From Saprospiraceae bacterium (GTDB lineage Bacteria; Bacteroidota; Bacteroidia; Chitinophagales; Saprospiraceae), in NCBI GenBank assembly GCA_020631355.1, contig JAHDHL010000002.1, forward strand, positions 131,703 to 195,702: a DNA stretch of 64,000 nucleotides, written 5' to 3'. The notes under the pieces were generated by a model. The model was not told where the DNA came from. It saw nothing but the letters and a program-made list of their open reading frames with translations, and ran no database searches. Below, piece by piece: positions 44,802-52,484 of the stretch; positions within the stretch are counted from its first letter, which is position 1; each line of letters begins with the position of its first letter. Position numbers and translations under genes: made by a program.

Positions 44802-46079
44802 TCAGGTTTTCCGTTTCTTTTTCTTTGCAGCGGGAAAAAGGACGTTATTCAGAATGAGTCGGTATCCGGGTGAATTCGGATGCAGATTCAAATCTGTTTC
44901 GGGGTCATTCACATAATGCCTATAATCCTCCGGATCGTGTCCGCCATAAAAGGTAAAAAACCCCTTACCTACCGTACCATGTATATACCTGGCCTCACTA
45001 GCCGGTTTATTCTCACCCAGAATGAGTACATCCGATTTGATGTGTTTCTTTCTGAATGCCGTGGTTTGCCCCATGAATCCCTTTACGGTTTTTGTATGAT
45101 TCTGGGTCAGCATGGTAGGAACCGGATCCCACTTCGCGGAGAAATCAAACAATGTAAAATAATCCATTTCTGGTTGTACCTTCCTATTCTGACTGTGGTC
45201 AATCGTGGAATATTCGTAAATCAAGGGATCTTTCATTAATTCGAAATCCTTGAATGCAAATGTTTTGGAATAATCCAATTTGGATTGGGCATTCGGGTCA
45301 GCCGGATCACCATCATACATATGCGCACAGATATCGACACCCTCGGCAGCCAGTGCAATGTCATAGGTATCCGTTGCCGAACACATGGCAAACATAAATC
45401 CTCCACCAGCTACATATTCCTCGATTTTCTTGACCACACCCAACTTCAACTGGGATACTTTCTTGTAACCCAGACTCGTGGCCATCGTTTCCATCTTTCT
45501 TTGGTTTTCCCTATACCAGGCATGGGTATGGAAATTTTTGTAGAATCGTCCGTATTGCCCGGTAAAATCCTCGTGGTGCAAGTGCAACCAATCATATTGT
45601 GATAATTGGTCACCCACTACCTCCGGGTCATATATGGTTTCATATGGAATTTCCGCATAGGTCAACACCATCGTAACAGCATCGTCCCAAGGTTGTAGCT
45701 TCTCTCCCCTTGCATTCTCCGTAGGAGTATATACGGCAATCTTTGGTGCTTTCTCCAACTTCATTGCTTCCTGATTTACCTCGGCCTCACCGATATCTCC
45801 CAATATCTTATTGAATTGGGCATCAGGCAAAATCTTGAAACTTACATCCCTTTTCTTACAAAGCTTCTCGAATACCGGAGTGTGTTGGAAAGCGAACGAA
45901 CCGCCCTCATAATTCAAAAGCCACCAGGATTCTACTTCCTTTTCCAAAACCCAGTATGCCACACCATAGGCTTTCAGGTGATTTTTCTGGCTTTCATTCA
46001 TGGGAATCAGCATGTAAGCTGCTTCTGCCTGAGGCAAGAAGAACAATCCTAGCAGGAGGATGGTCAAAATTCTTTTCAT
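44802..46079 (-). CDS. Exported protein with amidotransferase-like fold (often labelled asparagine synthetase B in Bacteroidota)
   Basis: Start taken at ATG 46079 (MKRILTILLLGLFFLPQAEA, signal peptide); an earlier ATG at 46106 adds nine residues. The mature N-terminus YMLIPMNESQKNHLKAYGVA and YWVLEKEVESWWLLNYEGGS is the segment that gives this family its asparagine-synthetase label, yet no synthetase domain is seen. The second part (KIAVYTPTENARGEKLQPWD, YDWLHLHHEDFTG, YVAGGGFMFAMCSATDTYDI) resembles a ThuA/class I glutamine amidotransferase-like fold with a Cys in the nucleophile-elbow position. It ends with KKKKRKT. Periplasmic location expected; true activity unknown. Confidence 0.75.
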   Translation of the reverse strand: MKRILTILLLGLFFLPQAEAAYMLIPMNESQKNHLKAYGVAYWVLEKEVESWWLLNYEGGSFAFQHTPVFEKLCKKRDVSFKILPDAQFNKILGDIGEAEVNQEAMKLEKAPKIAVYTPTENARGEKLQPWDDAVTMVLTYAEIPYETIYDPEVVGDQLSQYDWLHLHHEDFTGQYGRFYKNFHTHAWYRENQRKMETMATSLGYKKVSQLKLGVVKKIEEYVAGGGFMFAMCSATDTYDIALAAEGVDICAHMYDGDPADPNAQSKLDYSKTFAFKDFELMKDPLIYEYSTIDHSQNRKVQPEMDYFTLFDFSAKWDPVPTMLTQNHTKTVKGFMGQTTAFRKKHIKSDVLILGENKPASEARYIHGTVGKGFFTFYGGHDPEDYRHYVNDPETDLNLHPNSPGYRLILNNVLFPAAKKKKRKT

Positions 46080-46254
46080 ACAATTATTCATTAGATAGAA
46101 AAACAAGTTTCCTAAATGTGTAACGCAATTTCCGCGATTTTTCCTTCAAATGCCAATATTGATTAACAAAACATTAGGCAATCAATTGTCAAATGTGCCT
46201 CATCGGATGTCGACAGGATTTAGTACATTGTGTGGGTCACATGAACGAATCATA

Positions 46255-46617
46255 ATGAAACACTACCTATTCTTATTGTTGGTTTTCTTATTAACAGCTT
46301 GTTCGAATGTAGAGATGGAACAAAATGACAATCCGGAAATAGAGGGTTACATCCGCATATTACAAGGAGATAAGGCCGTTGAATATTTTTCCAAATATAT
46401 GACACTCAGCGCAGAGCAGGAATCACAGGTCGTAACCATCGCGAATGAATTCCAGAATGAACTCCAAGGAATGGATGGCCCCACGAGAATGAAAAACCAA
46501 GGGAGATACACCATTAAGTTTGTCTCCAAGATTATCAGGGAAGTCATGACCATGGAACAAGCAGAGCTATACGTCAAGGAAGACCGGGCTGCCCAACAAC
46601 TTTTCGGGGAGGAATAG
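46255..46617 (+). CDS. Small lipoprotein of unknown function
   Basis: Start at ATG 46255 gives MKHYLFLLLVFLLTACSNVE, a lipoprotein signal with lipobox LTAC (Cys16); 120 residues. The mature part is helical: YFSKYMTLSAEQESQVVTIA and YTIKFVSKIIREVMTMEQAE, resembling the short helical repeats of Spy/LTXXQ-like periplasmic proteins, though I do not see the LTxxQ motif exactly. Followed 42 bases later by the TTG-start gene. Confidence 0.7.
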   Translation: MKHYLFLLLVFLLTACSNVEMEQNDNPEIEGYIRILQGDKAVEYFSKYMTLSAEQESQVVTIANEFQNELQGMDGPTRMKNQGRYTIKFVSKIIREVMTMEQAELYVKEDRAAQQLFGEE

Positions 46618-46659
46618 TCCATTTGGATAATTCTAGGGTAAAAAATCAAAAAGGAACCA

Positions 46660-47325
46660 TTGGCAAACGGACTCCATATCATCGGAAATCATCAAATTGA
46701 TTTTATAAGTGCAAAGCATGTCATTGGACAGTTTGAAGAATGGTCAGGAATCAAGGTTGAGGATGGGACATACAAAACACTGAATTCCACTCCAAAGAGT
46801 CTGATTGAATCCGAGGCTAAGTTCTACTGTTCATACAATCATTCAGAATACAATTTTGAGCAAGGGAAAATGGTAAAGATCATATCGAATTACACGCCTT
46901 GTTCTGAAATTATAATCCTTAGCAAAACCATTCTATTCAATACCAATCTTCTGATAAAATATTGGAAACCATTATTACTGAAAGAATGGTTTCATGAATC
47001 TTTGAAAAGTCAATTCCAACATACAAGCGATAACTGGACTCAACTAGAACGATTTACAAAAACGCTGATTCAGAATCTGAATGGTTCTGAGTTGTTATTC
47101 ATCAGTGATGCTTATGAAAACATTACGGATGCATGCTATGAGGGAGATATCAGCATCAGGGATATGCTCGGGATACTCAGTAAGGAATATAATTCTACAG
47201 AATATAACTGGATCAAAGGAACGGAGCTAAAGAATAGGTTGCGCTATGATTGGTTCAATATGACATTGGATATGCATCAGAATTGGATATTGGCGCCAAA
47301 TGGGAATCTGAAGAAATCCCTTTGA
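46660..47325 (+). CDS. Orphan protein of unknown function, TTG start
   Basis: 221 residues beginning at TTG 46660, preceded by AAAAAGGAACCA, which offers a Shine-Dalgarno-like AAGGA; an in-frame stop just upstream leaves no ATG. The protein (LHIIGNHQIDFISAKHVIGQ, KIISNYTPCSEIIILSKTIL, EWFHESLKSQFQHTSDNWTQ, YDWFNMTLDMHQNWILAP) has no signal peptide, no clear membrane helix and no motif I recognise. It is rich in Asn, Ile and aromatic residues compared with its neighbours, which could mean recent acquisition. It ends before a 20-bp hairpin. Confidence 0.55.
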   Translation: MANGLHIIGNHQIDFISAKHVIGQFEEWSGIKVEDGTYKTLNSTPKSLIESEAKFYCSYNHSEYNFEQGKMVKIISNYTPCSEIIILSKTILFNTNLLIKYWKPLLLKEWFHESLKSQFQHTSDNWTQLERFTKTLIQNLNGSELLFISDAYENITDACYEGDISIRDMLGILSKEYNSTEYNWIKGTELKNRLRYDWFNMTLDMHQNWILAPNGNLKKSL

Positions 47326-47358
47326 CGTCTAATACTGGTTGCATTGAATATTATACCC

Positions 47359-47401
47359 ATACGAAGCCCGTCCTAAGCATAGCTTAGGACGGGCTTCGTA
47401 T
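47359..47401. terminator. Perfect 20-bp hairpin between convergent genes
   Basis: Arms ATACGAAGCCCGTCCTAAGC and exact complement with loop ATA, between the orphan gene and the S24 regulator. No T tract follows on either strand. Confidence 0.75.
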
Positions 47402-47416
47402 CAAAAAAGGATTTCA

Positions 47417-48136
47417 TTAGCTGATGGCATAGGAAGTCACCCTGCATCTCACTTTCAACAATTGGGTTACCTCATCTGCACCAACACTATATGGTTGGTA
47501 GATTTTGTTATCAGAAATCAGTCTTAGTTCCTTTACTTCGCTTCCTGACCTAATTTGTTGGACTCGCTTGGCTACAAGGACATCCGTCACTACAACATAA
47601 ACATGATTATCATATATCGGCGAATCCCTTTCCAAGGGTTCACATACGACCAAGTCACCTTGTGTGATGGTAGGCATCATACTATCACCATCGATTTCAA
47701 AAGCAATCAGGTTACTGCCAGAAATACTTGGGATGGAAAACTTTGGTAAGTCATCCAAATAGCTGGGATCCTGATGGCCGATGGCATATCCTGCCTTAAC
47801 CTTATCACTGACCAAGGTGATATTCGAACGGCCACCGAATGTCATGGAACTCGTAGGAATAGCATCCATATCACCAGAAGCAATTCCACCCTCCCTGAAT
47901 TTTTCCTCACTCAATCCAAATAGAAAATTGGCATTAACGTTATAAATATCAAAGAGTTTACTCAACTGTTCTACGGTGATATTACGTTTACCTTTTAGGA
48001 TACTGTTGATAACGTGGTTGTAAGTGTCTAATTTGTTGGCCAAATCGGATTTCCCCTTGATAGCCTTACTGCTCTCAAGGGCATCATATAATTCCCGAAA
48101 GCGCTGATTTACAATGTTGTCACTGAAGTCTGCCAT
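47417..48136 (-). CDS. XRE-family regulator with S24 (LexA/CI-like) peptidase domain
   Basis: Start taken at ATG 48136 (MADFSDNIVNQRFRELYDAL); 239 residues. The N-terminal HTH is KSDLANKLDTYNHVINSILK with KRNITVEQLSKLFDIYNVNA. The C-terminal S24 domain has catalytic Ser in FEIDGDSMMPTITQGDLVVC and Lys in VVTDVLVAKRVQQI. An Ala-Gly pair in KVKAGYAIGHQD is a fitting self-cleavage site. Such repressors respond to DNA damage through RecA-stimulated cleavage, or control prophage-like genes. The adjacent 19-bp inverted repeat at its start codon is a candidate operator. Divergent from the membrane-anchored glucosaminidase at 48273. Confidence 0.88.
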   Translation of the reverse strand: MADFSDNIVNQRFRELYDALESSKAIKGKSDLANKLDTYNHVINSILKGKRNITVEQLSKLFDIYNVNANFLFGLSEEKFREGGIASGDMDAIPTSSMTFGGRSNITLVSDKVKAGYAIGHQDPSYLDDLPKFSIPSISGSNLIAFEIDGDSMMPTITQGDLVVCEPLERDSPIYDNHVYVVVTDVLVAKRVQQIRSGSEVKELRLISDNKIYQPYSVGADEVTQLLKVRCRVTSYAIS

Positions 48137-48139
48137 AAA

Positions 48140-48158
48140 AAAACAAAAAGTTTGTTTT
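48140..48158. promoter_or_regulatory. Candidate operator of the S24 regulator
   Basis: Perfect inverted repeat AAAACAAA-AAG-TTTGTTTT just upstream of the regulator start codon, the usual place for autoregulation by such repressors. The AT-rich content makes chance symmetry possible. Confidence 0.5.
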
Positions 48159-48165
48159 AAATAAC

Positions 48166-48196
48166 TTGTTTTTAACACAAAATGTTTCTATATTTG
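48166..48196 (+). promoter_or_regulatory. Putative promoter of the membrane-anchored glucosaminidase gene
   Basis: TTG at 48166-48168 and TATATTTG at 48189-48196, spacing 20 bases, a near-ideal Bacteroidota promoter. It lies between the two inverted repeats, so the S24 regulator could control it. Confidence 0.6.
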
Positions 48197-48224
48197 TATT
48201 GTAATCATACTTCAAATACAGAAT

Positions 48225-48242
48225 AGAAACAAATTCGTTTCT
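48225..48242. promoter_or_regulatory. Second inverted repeat in the divergent promoter region
   Basis: AGAAAC-AAATTC-GTTTCT, 6-bp perfect arms with a 6-base spacer, 30 bases downstream of the -7 box. A candidate second operator or dyad for the S24 regulator. Confidence 0.4.
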
Positions 48243-48272
48243 TTTTCTTCGCTAAATATACAAAACATTTCA

Positions 48273-49127
48273 ATGGAGCCAAAGAAGTTACAAGGAGATA
48301 TGAAAAAATCCTTTCCTATTATGTCCAAAGGAATGGATAAGGGATATCAGTTCACGCACCAGTATAATCCCGAATTGGCGGAGTTGTTAAGGCAGCTTTT
48401 CACCATACTCATGCGACCATTCGTTGCCCTTAGGGCCAAGTTATACAGAACATTCCTCAAGCCATTCAGAAAACTGGAGCAGCGCAACATTCCAGTATTT
48501 AGGATTGGTGTCATCATTCTCGGTTTTTTCCTGATCCAAACCAAGGACATTTCCTTTAGTTTTAATCTTACCAACCCTCTAGCAGCTCACTCCAAGCAGA
48601 ATGATGCACTAGAAACCAGTAATAATGGTGAGGGATATGCCATGCCAATCAATGAATATGCTCCGGTTTCCGCATCCGACATCAAGGAAATTACCGCACA
48701 GGAATACATTGCCAAATATAAGGACCTAGCCAAATCCGAAATGAAGAAATACGGTATTCCTGCCAGTATCACATTAGGACAGGCCCTGATAGAAAGCAGG
48801 GCCGGCAACAGCAGATTGGCCCGCGAGAACAACAACCATTTCGGAGTGAAATGCTTCAGTAAGAAATGTGGCAAGGGACATTGTACGAATCACCTTGACG
48901 ACCACCACAAGGATTTTTTCAGAAAATATGAATCTGTCTGGGCATCCTACAGAAACCATTCCCAATTCCTACAAAAGGGAAGATATTCCGGCCTGAAGAA
49001 AATGGGTAAGGATTATAAAAAATGGGCCAAAGGATTAAAGGACGCAGGCTATGCCACGGATAAGAAATATGATAAGAAACTCATCGGAGTCATAGAACGG
49101 TATAAGTTATATCAATACGACAAATAA
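48273..49127 (+). CDS. Membrane-anchored glucosaminidase (GH73-type)
   Basis: 284 residues. Unlike its paralogue at 36626 it has no signal peptide: about 75 charged residues precede one membrane helix (FRIGVIILGFFLIQT, about 76-92), so the enzyme domain is probably periplasmic. The domain covers about residues 145-284: IPASITLGQALIESRAGNSR with the catalytic Glu, LARENNNHFGVKCFSKKCGK, then KGLKDAGYATDKKYDKKLIG. The long basic cytoplasmic N-terminus is unusual for this family. The promoter region is shared with the S24 regulator, suggesting induced cell-wall cutting. The two small exported HTH genes follow. Confidence 0.85.
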   Translation: MEPKKLQGDMKKSFPIMSKGMDKGYQFTHQYNPELAELLRQLFTILMRPFVALRAKLYRTFLKPFRKLEQRNIPVFRIGVIILGFFLIQTKDISFSFNLTNPLAAHSKQNDALETSNNGEGYAMPINEYAPVSASDIKEITAQEYIAKYKDLAKSEMKKYGIPASITLGQALIESRAGNSRLARENNNHFGVKCFSKKCGKGHCTNHLDDHHKDFFRKYESVWASYRNHSQFLQKGRYSGLKKMGKDYKKWAKGLKDAGYATDKKYDKKLIGVIERYKLYQYDK

Positions 49128-49164
49128 GAACAAGACAAGTCGGGAACAACATTCTACACCTTTA

Positions 49165-49188
49165 TCATTGCCTTCTGGAAGGCAATGA
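49165..49188 (+). terminator. Weak hairpin after the membrane-anchored glucosaminidase
   Basis: Stem TCATTGCCTTC / GAAGGCAATGA with a minimal loop. A T6 tract occurs only about 13 bases later, so it may be partial, allowing read-through into the lipoprotein-HTH gene. Confidence 0.45.
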
Positions 49189-49226
49189 CCGGATAATCAT
49201 TTTTTCATCTTAAAATTAGCATCACT

Positions 49227-49505
49227 ATGCGTAACCACATTATCTACTTGTTTTTATGCCTTTTTATCCTTTCCAGTTGTAATACCAACGAATCACTTCC
49301 TGTCAAACCCAACGGGATAGGAGACCAGATTCGGTCTGCGAGGGAAAGTACAGGAGTCAGTCAACAGGAATTGGCCAATGCCGTCGGATTAACGAATGAG
49401 CACATCAAGACCATCGAAAAAGGCTTTGCCGTTCCTACGAGAGACATTATTGTAGAAATCGAAGAAACACTAGGAGTTGAAATCATTCTGGATGGTAATA
49501 TCTAA
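49227..49505 (+). CDS. Lipoprotein with XRE-type helix-turn-helix domain
   Basis: 92 residues. MRNHIIYLFLCLFILSSCNT is a lipoprotein signal with lipobox LSSC (Cys18). After a short linker, residues about 31-89 are an XRE/HTH_3 domain: IGDQIRSARESTGVSQQELA, NAVGLTNEHIKTIEKG and PTRDIIVEIEETLGVEI cover its five helices. Normally this fold binds DNA in the cytoplasm, while this signal would send it to the periplasmic face or outer membrane. No internal Met allows a leaderless product. Its paralogue at 49707 has about 26 of 62 identical residues by hand count. It may bind extracellular or incoming DNA, or the fold may be reused for protein binding; both are speculation. Confidence 0.8.
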   Translation: MRNHIIYLFLCLFILSSCNTNESLPVKPNGIGDQIRSARESTGVSQQELANAVGLTNEHIKTIEKGFAVPTRDIIVEIEETLGVEIILDGNI

Positions 49506-49588
49506 ACGGATTCTAAACAGATGCCATCCTAATAATATTTATGCAAATCAGAATTTCTCATACACATCTAACCCAACCTTGCTATCTG

Positions 49589-49620
49589 AACAATTGCGGC
49601 TGTGCCGCAATTGTTTTATT
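49589..49620 (+). terminator. Terminator between the two exported HTH genes
   Basis: 12-bp stem AACAATTGCGGC / GCCGCAATTGTT, loop TGT, tail TTATTT. Confidence 0.85.
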
Positions 49621-49706
49621 TGGACATTAACATATTCATCTGTCACGAAATGCATAAACGGCACAACATTTGATGATTTTTTATATATGTAAAATGTTTC
49701 AAAGCA

Positions 49707-50060
49707 ATGAATACAAACGCACTATTCACCCTTACATTCATTCTCTTGTCTTTTGCCATACATGCACAGGACGATAGTAATCAAAAATCCCATACATATG
49801 AGGAAGCCGTGAAGCTTCTGACTGCAGGGGATGACGAATTCACCATCAAGGGCGAATTGCCTGAACTGCCATCAGTCGGGCAACAATTACATGAAGCACG
49901 CATCAGACATGATATATCCCTCTCGACCCTATCCTTTGTGGCTGGTTTGAGTGAGGAGGTGCTGACTAAAATCGAGGAGGACCGCATTACTCCGACAAGG
50001 GATATCATCTCTAAGATAGAGGATTTCCTGGGAGAAGAAATCATCCTTATCGATAACTGA
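49707..50060 (+). CDS. Exported protein with XRE-type helix-turn-helix domain
   Basis: 117 residues. MNTNALFTLTFILLSFAIHA is a type I signal peptide with probable cleavage before QDDSN. A linker of about 35 residues (TYEEAVKLLTAGDDEFTIKG) leads to the HTH domain at about 56-115: VGQQLHEARIRHDISLSTLS, FVAGLSEEVLTKIEED and PTRDIISKIEDFLGEEIIL. It is the second copy of the design seen at 49227, but soluble instead of lipid-anchored. There is no Met besides the first, so the leader cannot be skipped with ATG. A terminator separates the two genes, so expression is independent. Function unknown. Confidence 0.8.
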   Translation: MNTNALFTLTFILLSFAIHAQDDSNQKSHTYEEAVKLLTAGDDEFTIKGELPELPSVGQQLHEARIRHDISLSTLSFVAGLSEEVLTKIEEDRITPTRDIISKIEDFLGEEIILIDN

Positions 50061-50096
50061 TTTCGGAACAGACATTTAATTAATATTGCGCACTAC

Positions 50097-50129
50097 AAGC
50101 ATTCCTGTGGGGACAGGAATGCTTTTTTT
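50097..50129 (+). terminator. Terminator of the second exported HTH gene
   Basis: 12-bp stem AAGCATTCCTGT / ACAGGAATGCTT, loop GGGG, followed by T5. Confidence 0.92.
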
Positions 50130-50144
50130 ATTTAAATTGGCCGC

Positions 50145-50618
50145 ATGAAAATAGAATTCTGGGTCGTTGGCAAAACAGCCTTTGATTATCTCAAAACAGG
50201 AATTGGCATATATGAGAAACGGCTGAAGCGGTATTGTTCTTTCAACATGACCATTATTCCTGATATCAAGAATGCAAAAAGCCTCAAGCATCATCAAATC
50301 AAAACCAAGGAGGGAGAGGCCATCCTTAAGAAATTGGATGCCTCATCCAAGCTCATCCTTTTGGATGATAAGGGAAAATCCTATACATCAATGGGGTTCT
50401 CCAGTTACCTCGAGGACAAACTCATGATGGAGGGTAAAAAAGTAGTCTTCCTTGTGGGTGGAGCTTATGGCTTTTCTGAAGAAATCTATGAACGTGCTGA
50501 TGCCAAAATATCCCTATCAAAAATGACTTTCTCCCATCAGATGGTCAGATTATTTTTCATAGAGCAACTTTACAGAGCATTTACAATCCTCAATAATGAA
50601 CCTTATCATCATGAATAA
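50145..50618 (+). CDS. rlmH: 23S rRNA (pseudouridine-1915 N3)-methyltransferase
   Basis: SPOUT-class methyltransferase acting on helix 69 of 23S rRNA in the assembled ribosome. 157 residues, normal length. The signature KVVFLVGGAYGFSEEIYERA and the C-terminal MTFSHQMVRLFFIEQLYRAF with ILNNEPYHHE are diagnostic. Start ATG at 50145, just after a terminator. Likely constitutive. The rhomboid gene follows after 44 bases, possibly on the same transcript. Confidence 0.96.
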   Translation: MKIEFWVVGKTAFDYLKTGIGIYEKRLKRYCSFNMTIIPDIKNAKSLKHHQIKTKEGEAILKKLDASSKLILLDDKGKSYTSMGFSSYLEDKLMMEGKKVVFLVGGAYGFSEEIYERADAKISLSKMTFSHQMVRLFFIEQLYRAFTILNNEPYHHE

Positions 50619-50662
50619 GGTAGCATAATAGTAATCTTTTACCTTTACATAAAAAAGAGAAC

Positions 50663-51313
50663 ATGCCCTTTACTATTACCATTACTCTCATCATCGTAGT
50701 TATTACAGTAGTTGTTTCATACTTATGCTTTAATAACCCGCAACTCAAGAACAGACTCGTTCATCACCCCTACTCCGTAGAGCGTGGAAAAGAATATTAC
50801 CGATGGATTACATCCGGGTTAGTCCATAGGGATTGGATACATTTAGGTATCAATATGTTTGTCTTCTTCCAATTCGGAAGTTTTTTGGAAAAACAATTCA
50901 CTAGTGCGGATTATTTCGGATCTGCGCTAGGGCCTTTTGTTTTCCTGGTATTCTATATCATTGCCATCATTGTTTCCGATATTCCCTTTTTCAACAAACA
51001 CAAGGACAATCCATATATGAGTTCCGCAGGTGCATCAGGTGCGGTATCTGCCATACTTTTTGCCTACATGTTATTCCTACCATGGAAAAACATATACCTT
51101 TTCGGCATTATTCCTATCCCATCTATCATAGCCGGGGTTCTTTATCTGATTTATGAATCAAGAGCCCATCAGAATAAGGGAACATCAGGAGGAATCAACC
51201 ATCTTGCACATATCTTCGGTGCATTGTTTGGTATTGTTGGTACGATTGCCATAAAACCCGACATGATTCCCACCTACATCCACAATCTGACGAATATTCC
51301 ATATTTCCAATAA
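50663..51313 (+). CDS. Rhomboid-family intramembrane serine protease
   Basis: Cuts membrane proteins within or near the bilayer. 216 residues with six or so membrane helices. The catalytic Ser is in YMSSAGASGAVSAILFAYML (G-x-S-G), and the catalytic His in INHLAHIFGALFGIVGTIAI. VHRDWIHLGINMFVFFQFGS is the usual L1/TM2 segment with HLGINM. N-terminal helix FTITITLIIVVITVVVSYL. Substrates unknown. Nine bases separate it from the MBL-fold gene, so the two form an operon. Confidence 0.9.
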   Translation: MPFTITITLIIVVITVVVSYLCFNNPQLKNRLVHHPYSVERGKEYYRWITSGLVHRDWIHLGINMFVFFQFGSFLEKQFTSADYFGSALGPFVFLVFYIIAIIVSDIPFFNKHKDNPYMSSAGASGAVSAILFAYMLFLPWKNIYLFGIIPIPSIIAGVLYLIYESRAHQNKGTSGGINHLAHIFGALFGIVGTIAIKPDMIPTYIHNLTNIPYFQ

Positions 51314-51322
51314 AAACTAGAC

Positions 51323-52216
51323 ATGAACCACATCAAAGTCATAGATCTGGAATTCCTTCAACAAAAGGAAGTCATAGCAGCATTTCTTATTGAGACATCT
51401 GCTGGCCCTTGTTTGGTCGAAACAGGCCCCTATTCAACAATCGGGCAATTGAAAGACGGAATACAAAAACACGGATACCAGCCCGAGGATATCCAGCATG
51501 TCTTCCTGAGTCATATCCATTTGGACCATGCGGGAGCAGCATGGTGGTTCGCTAAACAGGGCGCTACCATTTATGTACATCCCAAGGGATACAAGCACAT
51601 GAATGACCCTAGCAAACTCATGGATTCCGCGACCAGAATATATGGTAGCATGATGGATACATTATGGGGAAGAATGGAAGCCATCCCATCCGAACAATTA
51701 CGTTCGATGGAAGATGAAGAAACCATCACAGTAGGCGATACACAATTCGAAGCATGGTACACACCCGGACATGCGGTTCACCATATTGCATGGAAATTGG
51801 GCAAGACACTTTTTTCAGGTGATGTAGGAGGAGTAAAAATCAATGGTGGCCCCGTTGTCCCTCCCTGCCCTCCTCCCGACATCAATGTTGAGGATTGGAA
51901 AGCTTCCATCTCGAAAATCCTACAATTGGATTTGGATGAAATGTACCTGACGCACTATGGCAAGGTCGATTCAGTCGCATCCCACCTAGAAGACCTATCC
52001 AATCGGTTGGATAGTTGGGCCAATTGGATACATCCACATTTCAAAAACGATACCCCACAACAGAACATCATCATGCCATTCCAAGAAATGGTACAGGCAG
52101 AATTAATTGAAAATGGAGTTACAGACCCTATTCATCTAGGACAATATGAAGCCGCTAATCCCTCATCAATGAGTGTAGCAGGACTGATGCGATATTGGGA
52201 AAAACGCAATAGCTGA
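51323..52216 (+). CDS. MBL-fold metallo-hydrolase
   Basis: 297 residues. The metal-binding motif H-x-H-x-D-H is VFLSHIHLDHAGAAWWF; later ligands are in WYTPGHAVHHIAW (His), TLFSGDVGGVKI (Asp) and EMYLTHYGKVDS (His). This is the glyoxalase-II-like subgroup, with a C-terminal helical part of about 90 residues. No signal peptide. The substrate is probably a thioester or lactone, but this cannot be read from sequence. Second gene of the operon with rhomboid. Confidence 0.9.
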   Translation: MNHIKVIDLEFLQQKEVIAAFLIETSAGPCLVETGPYSTIGQLKDGIQKHGYQPEDIQHVFLSHIHLDHAGAAWWFAKQGATIYVHPKGYKHMNDPSKLMDSATRIYGSMMDTLWGRMEAIPSEQLRSMEDEETITVGDTQFEAWYTPGHAVHHIAWKLGKTLFSGDVGGVKINGGPVVPPCPPPDINVEDWKASISKILQLDLDEMYLTHYGKVDSVASHLEDLSNRLDSWANWIHPHFKNDTPQQNIIMPFQEMVQAELIENGVTDPIHLGQYEAANPSSMSVAGLMRYWEKRNS

Positions 52217-52484
52217 TATGTGACAAAAATAAAAACCGCTTCCTAAAAATAATCTACCACATTCTCATATTCTAAATATCCCCCATGCATCAAAATAAAA
52301 ATCGACAATTAGTTTCAAAATCAGAATTTTCATAAAATACTGACTTACAAGGGCATCAATAGAGTATAAATATCATTCACCGACAATATGTTAAAAAAAT
52401 AGGTTTTCGATATTTTTATTTTATGTGACATGATATAATAACTATATTTACTTACCGATTTTATTCACAACTAAAACTAATACT

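Noticed and set aside
44658-44873. Short plus-strand frame of 71 codons
   Set aside because: It runs through the 23-bp perfect hairpin and into the opposite strand of the exported protein gene; no domain or ribosome site.
46079-46106. Reading the gene at 44802 as a true asparagine synthetase
   Set aside because: No ATP-pyrophosphatase domain or N-terminal Cys2 glutaminase is visible and the protein has a signal peptide; the usual label seems to be inherited annotation.
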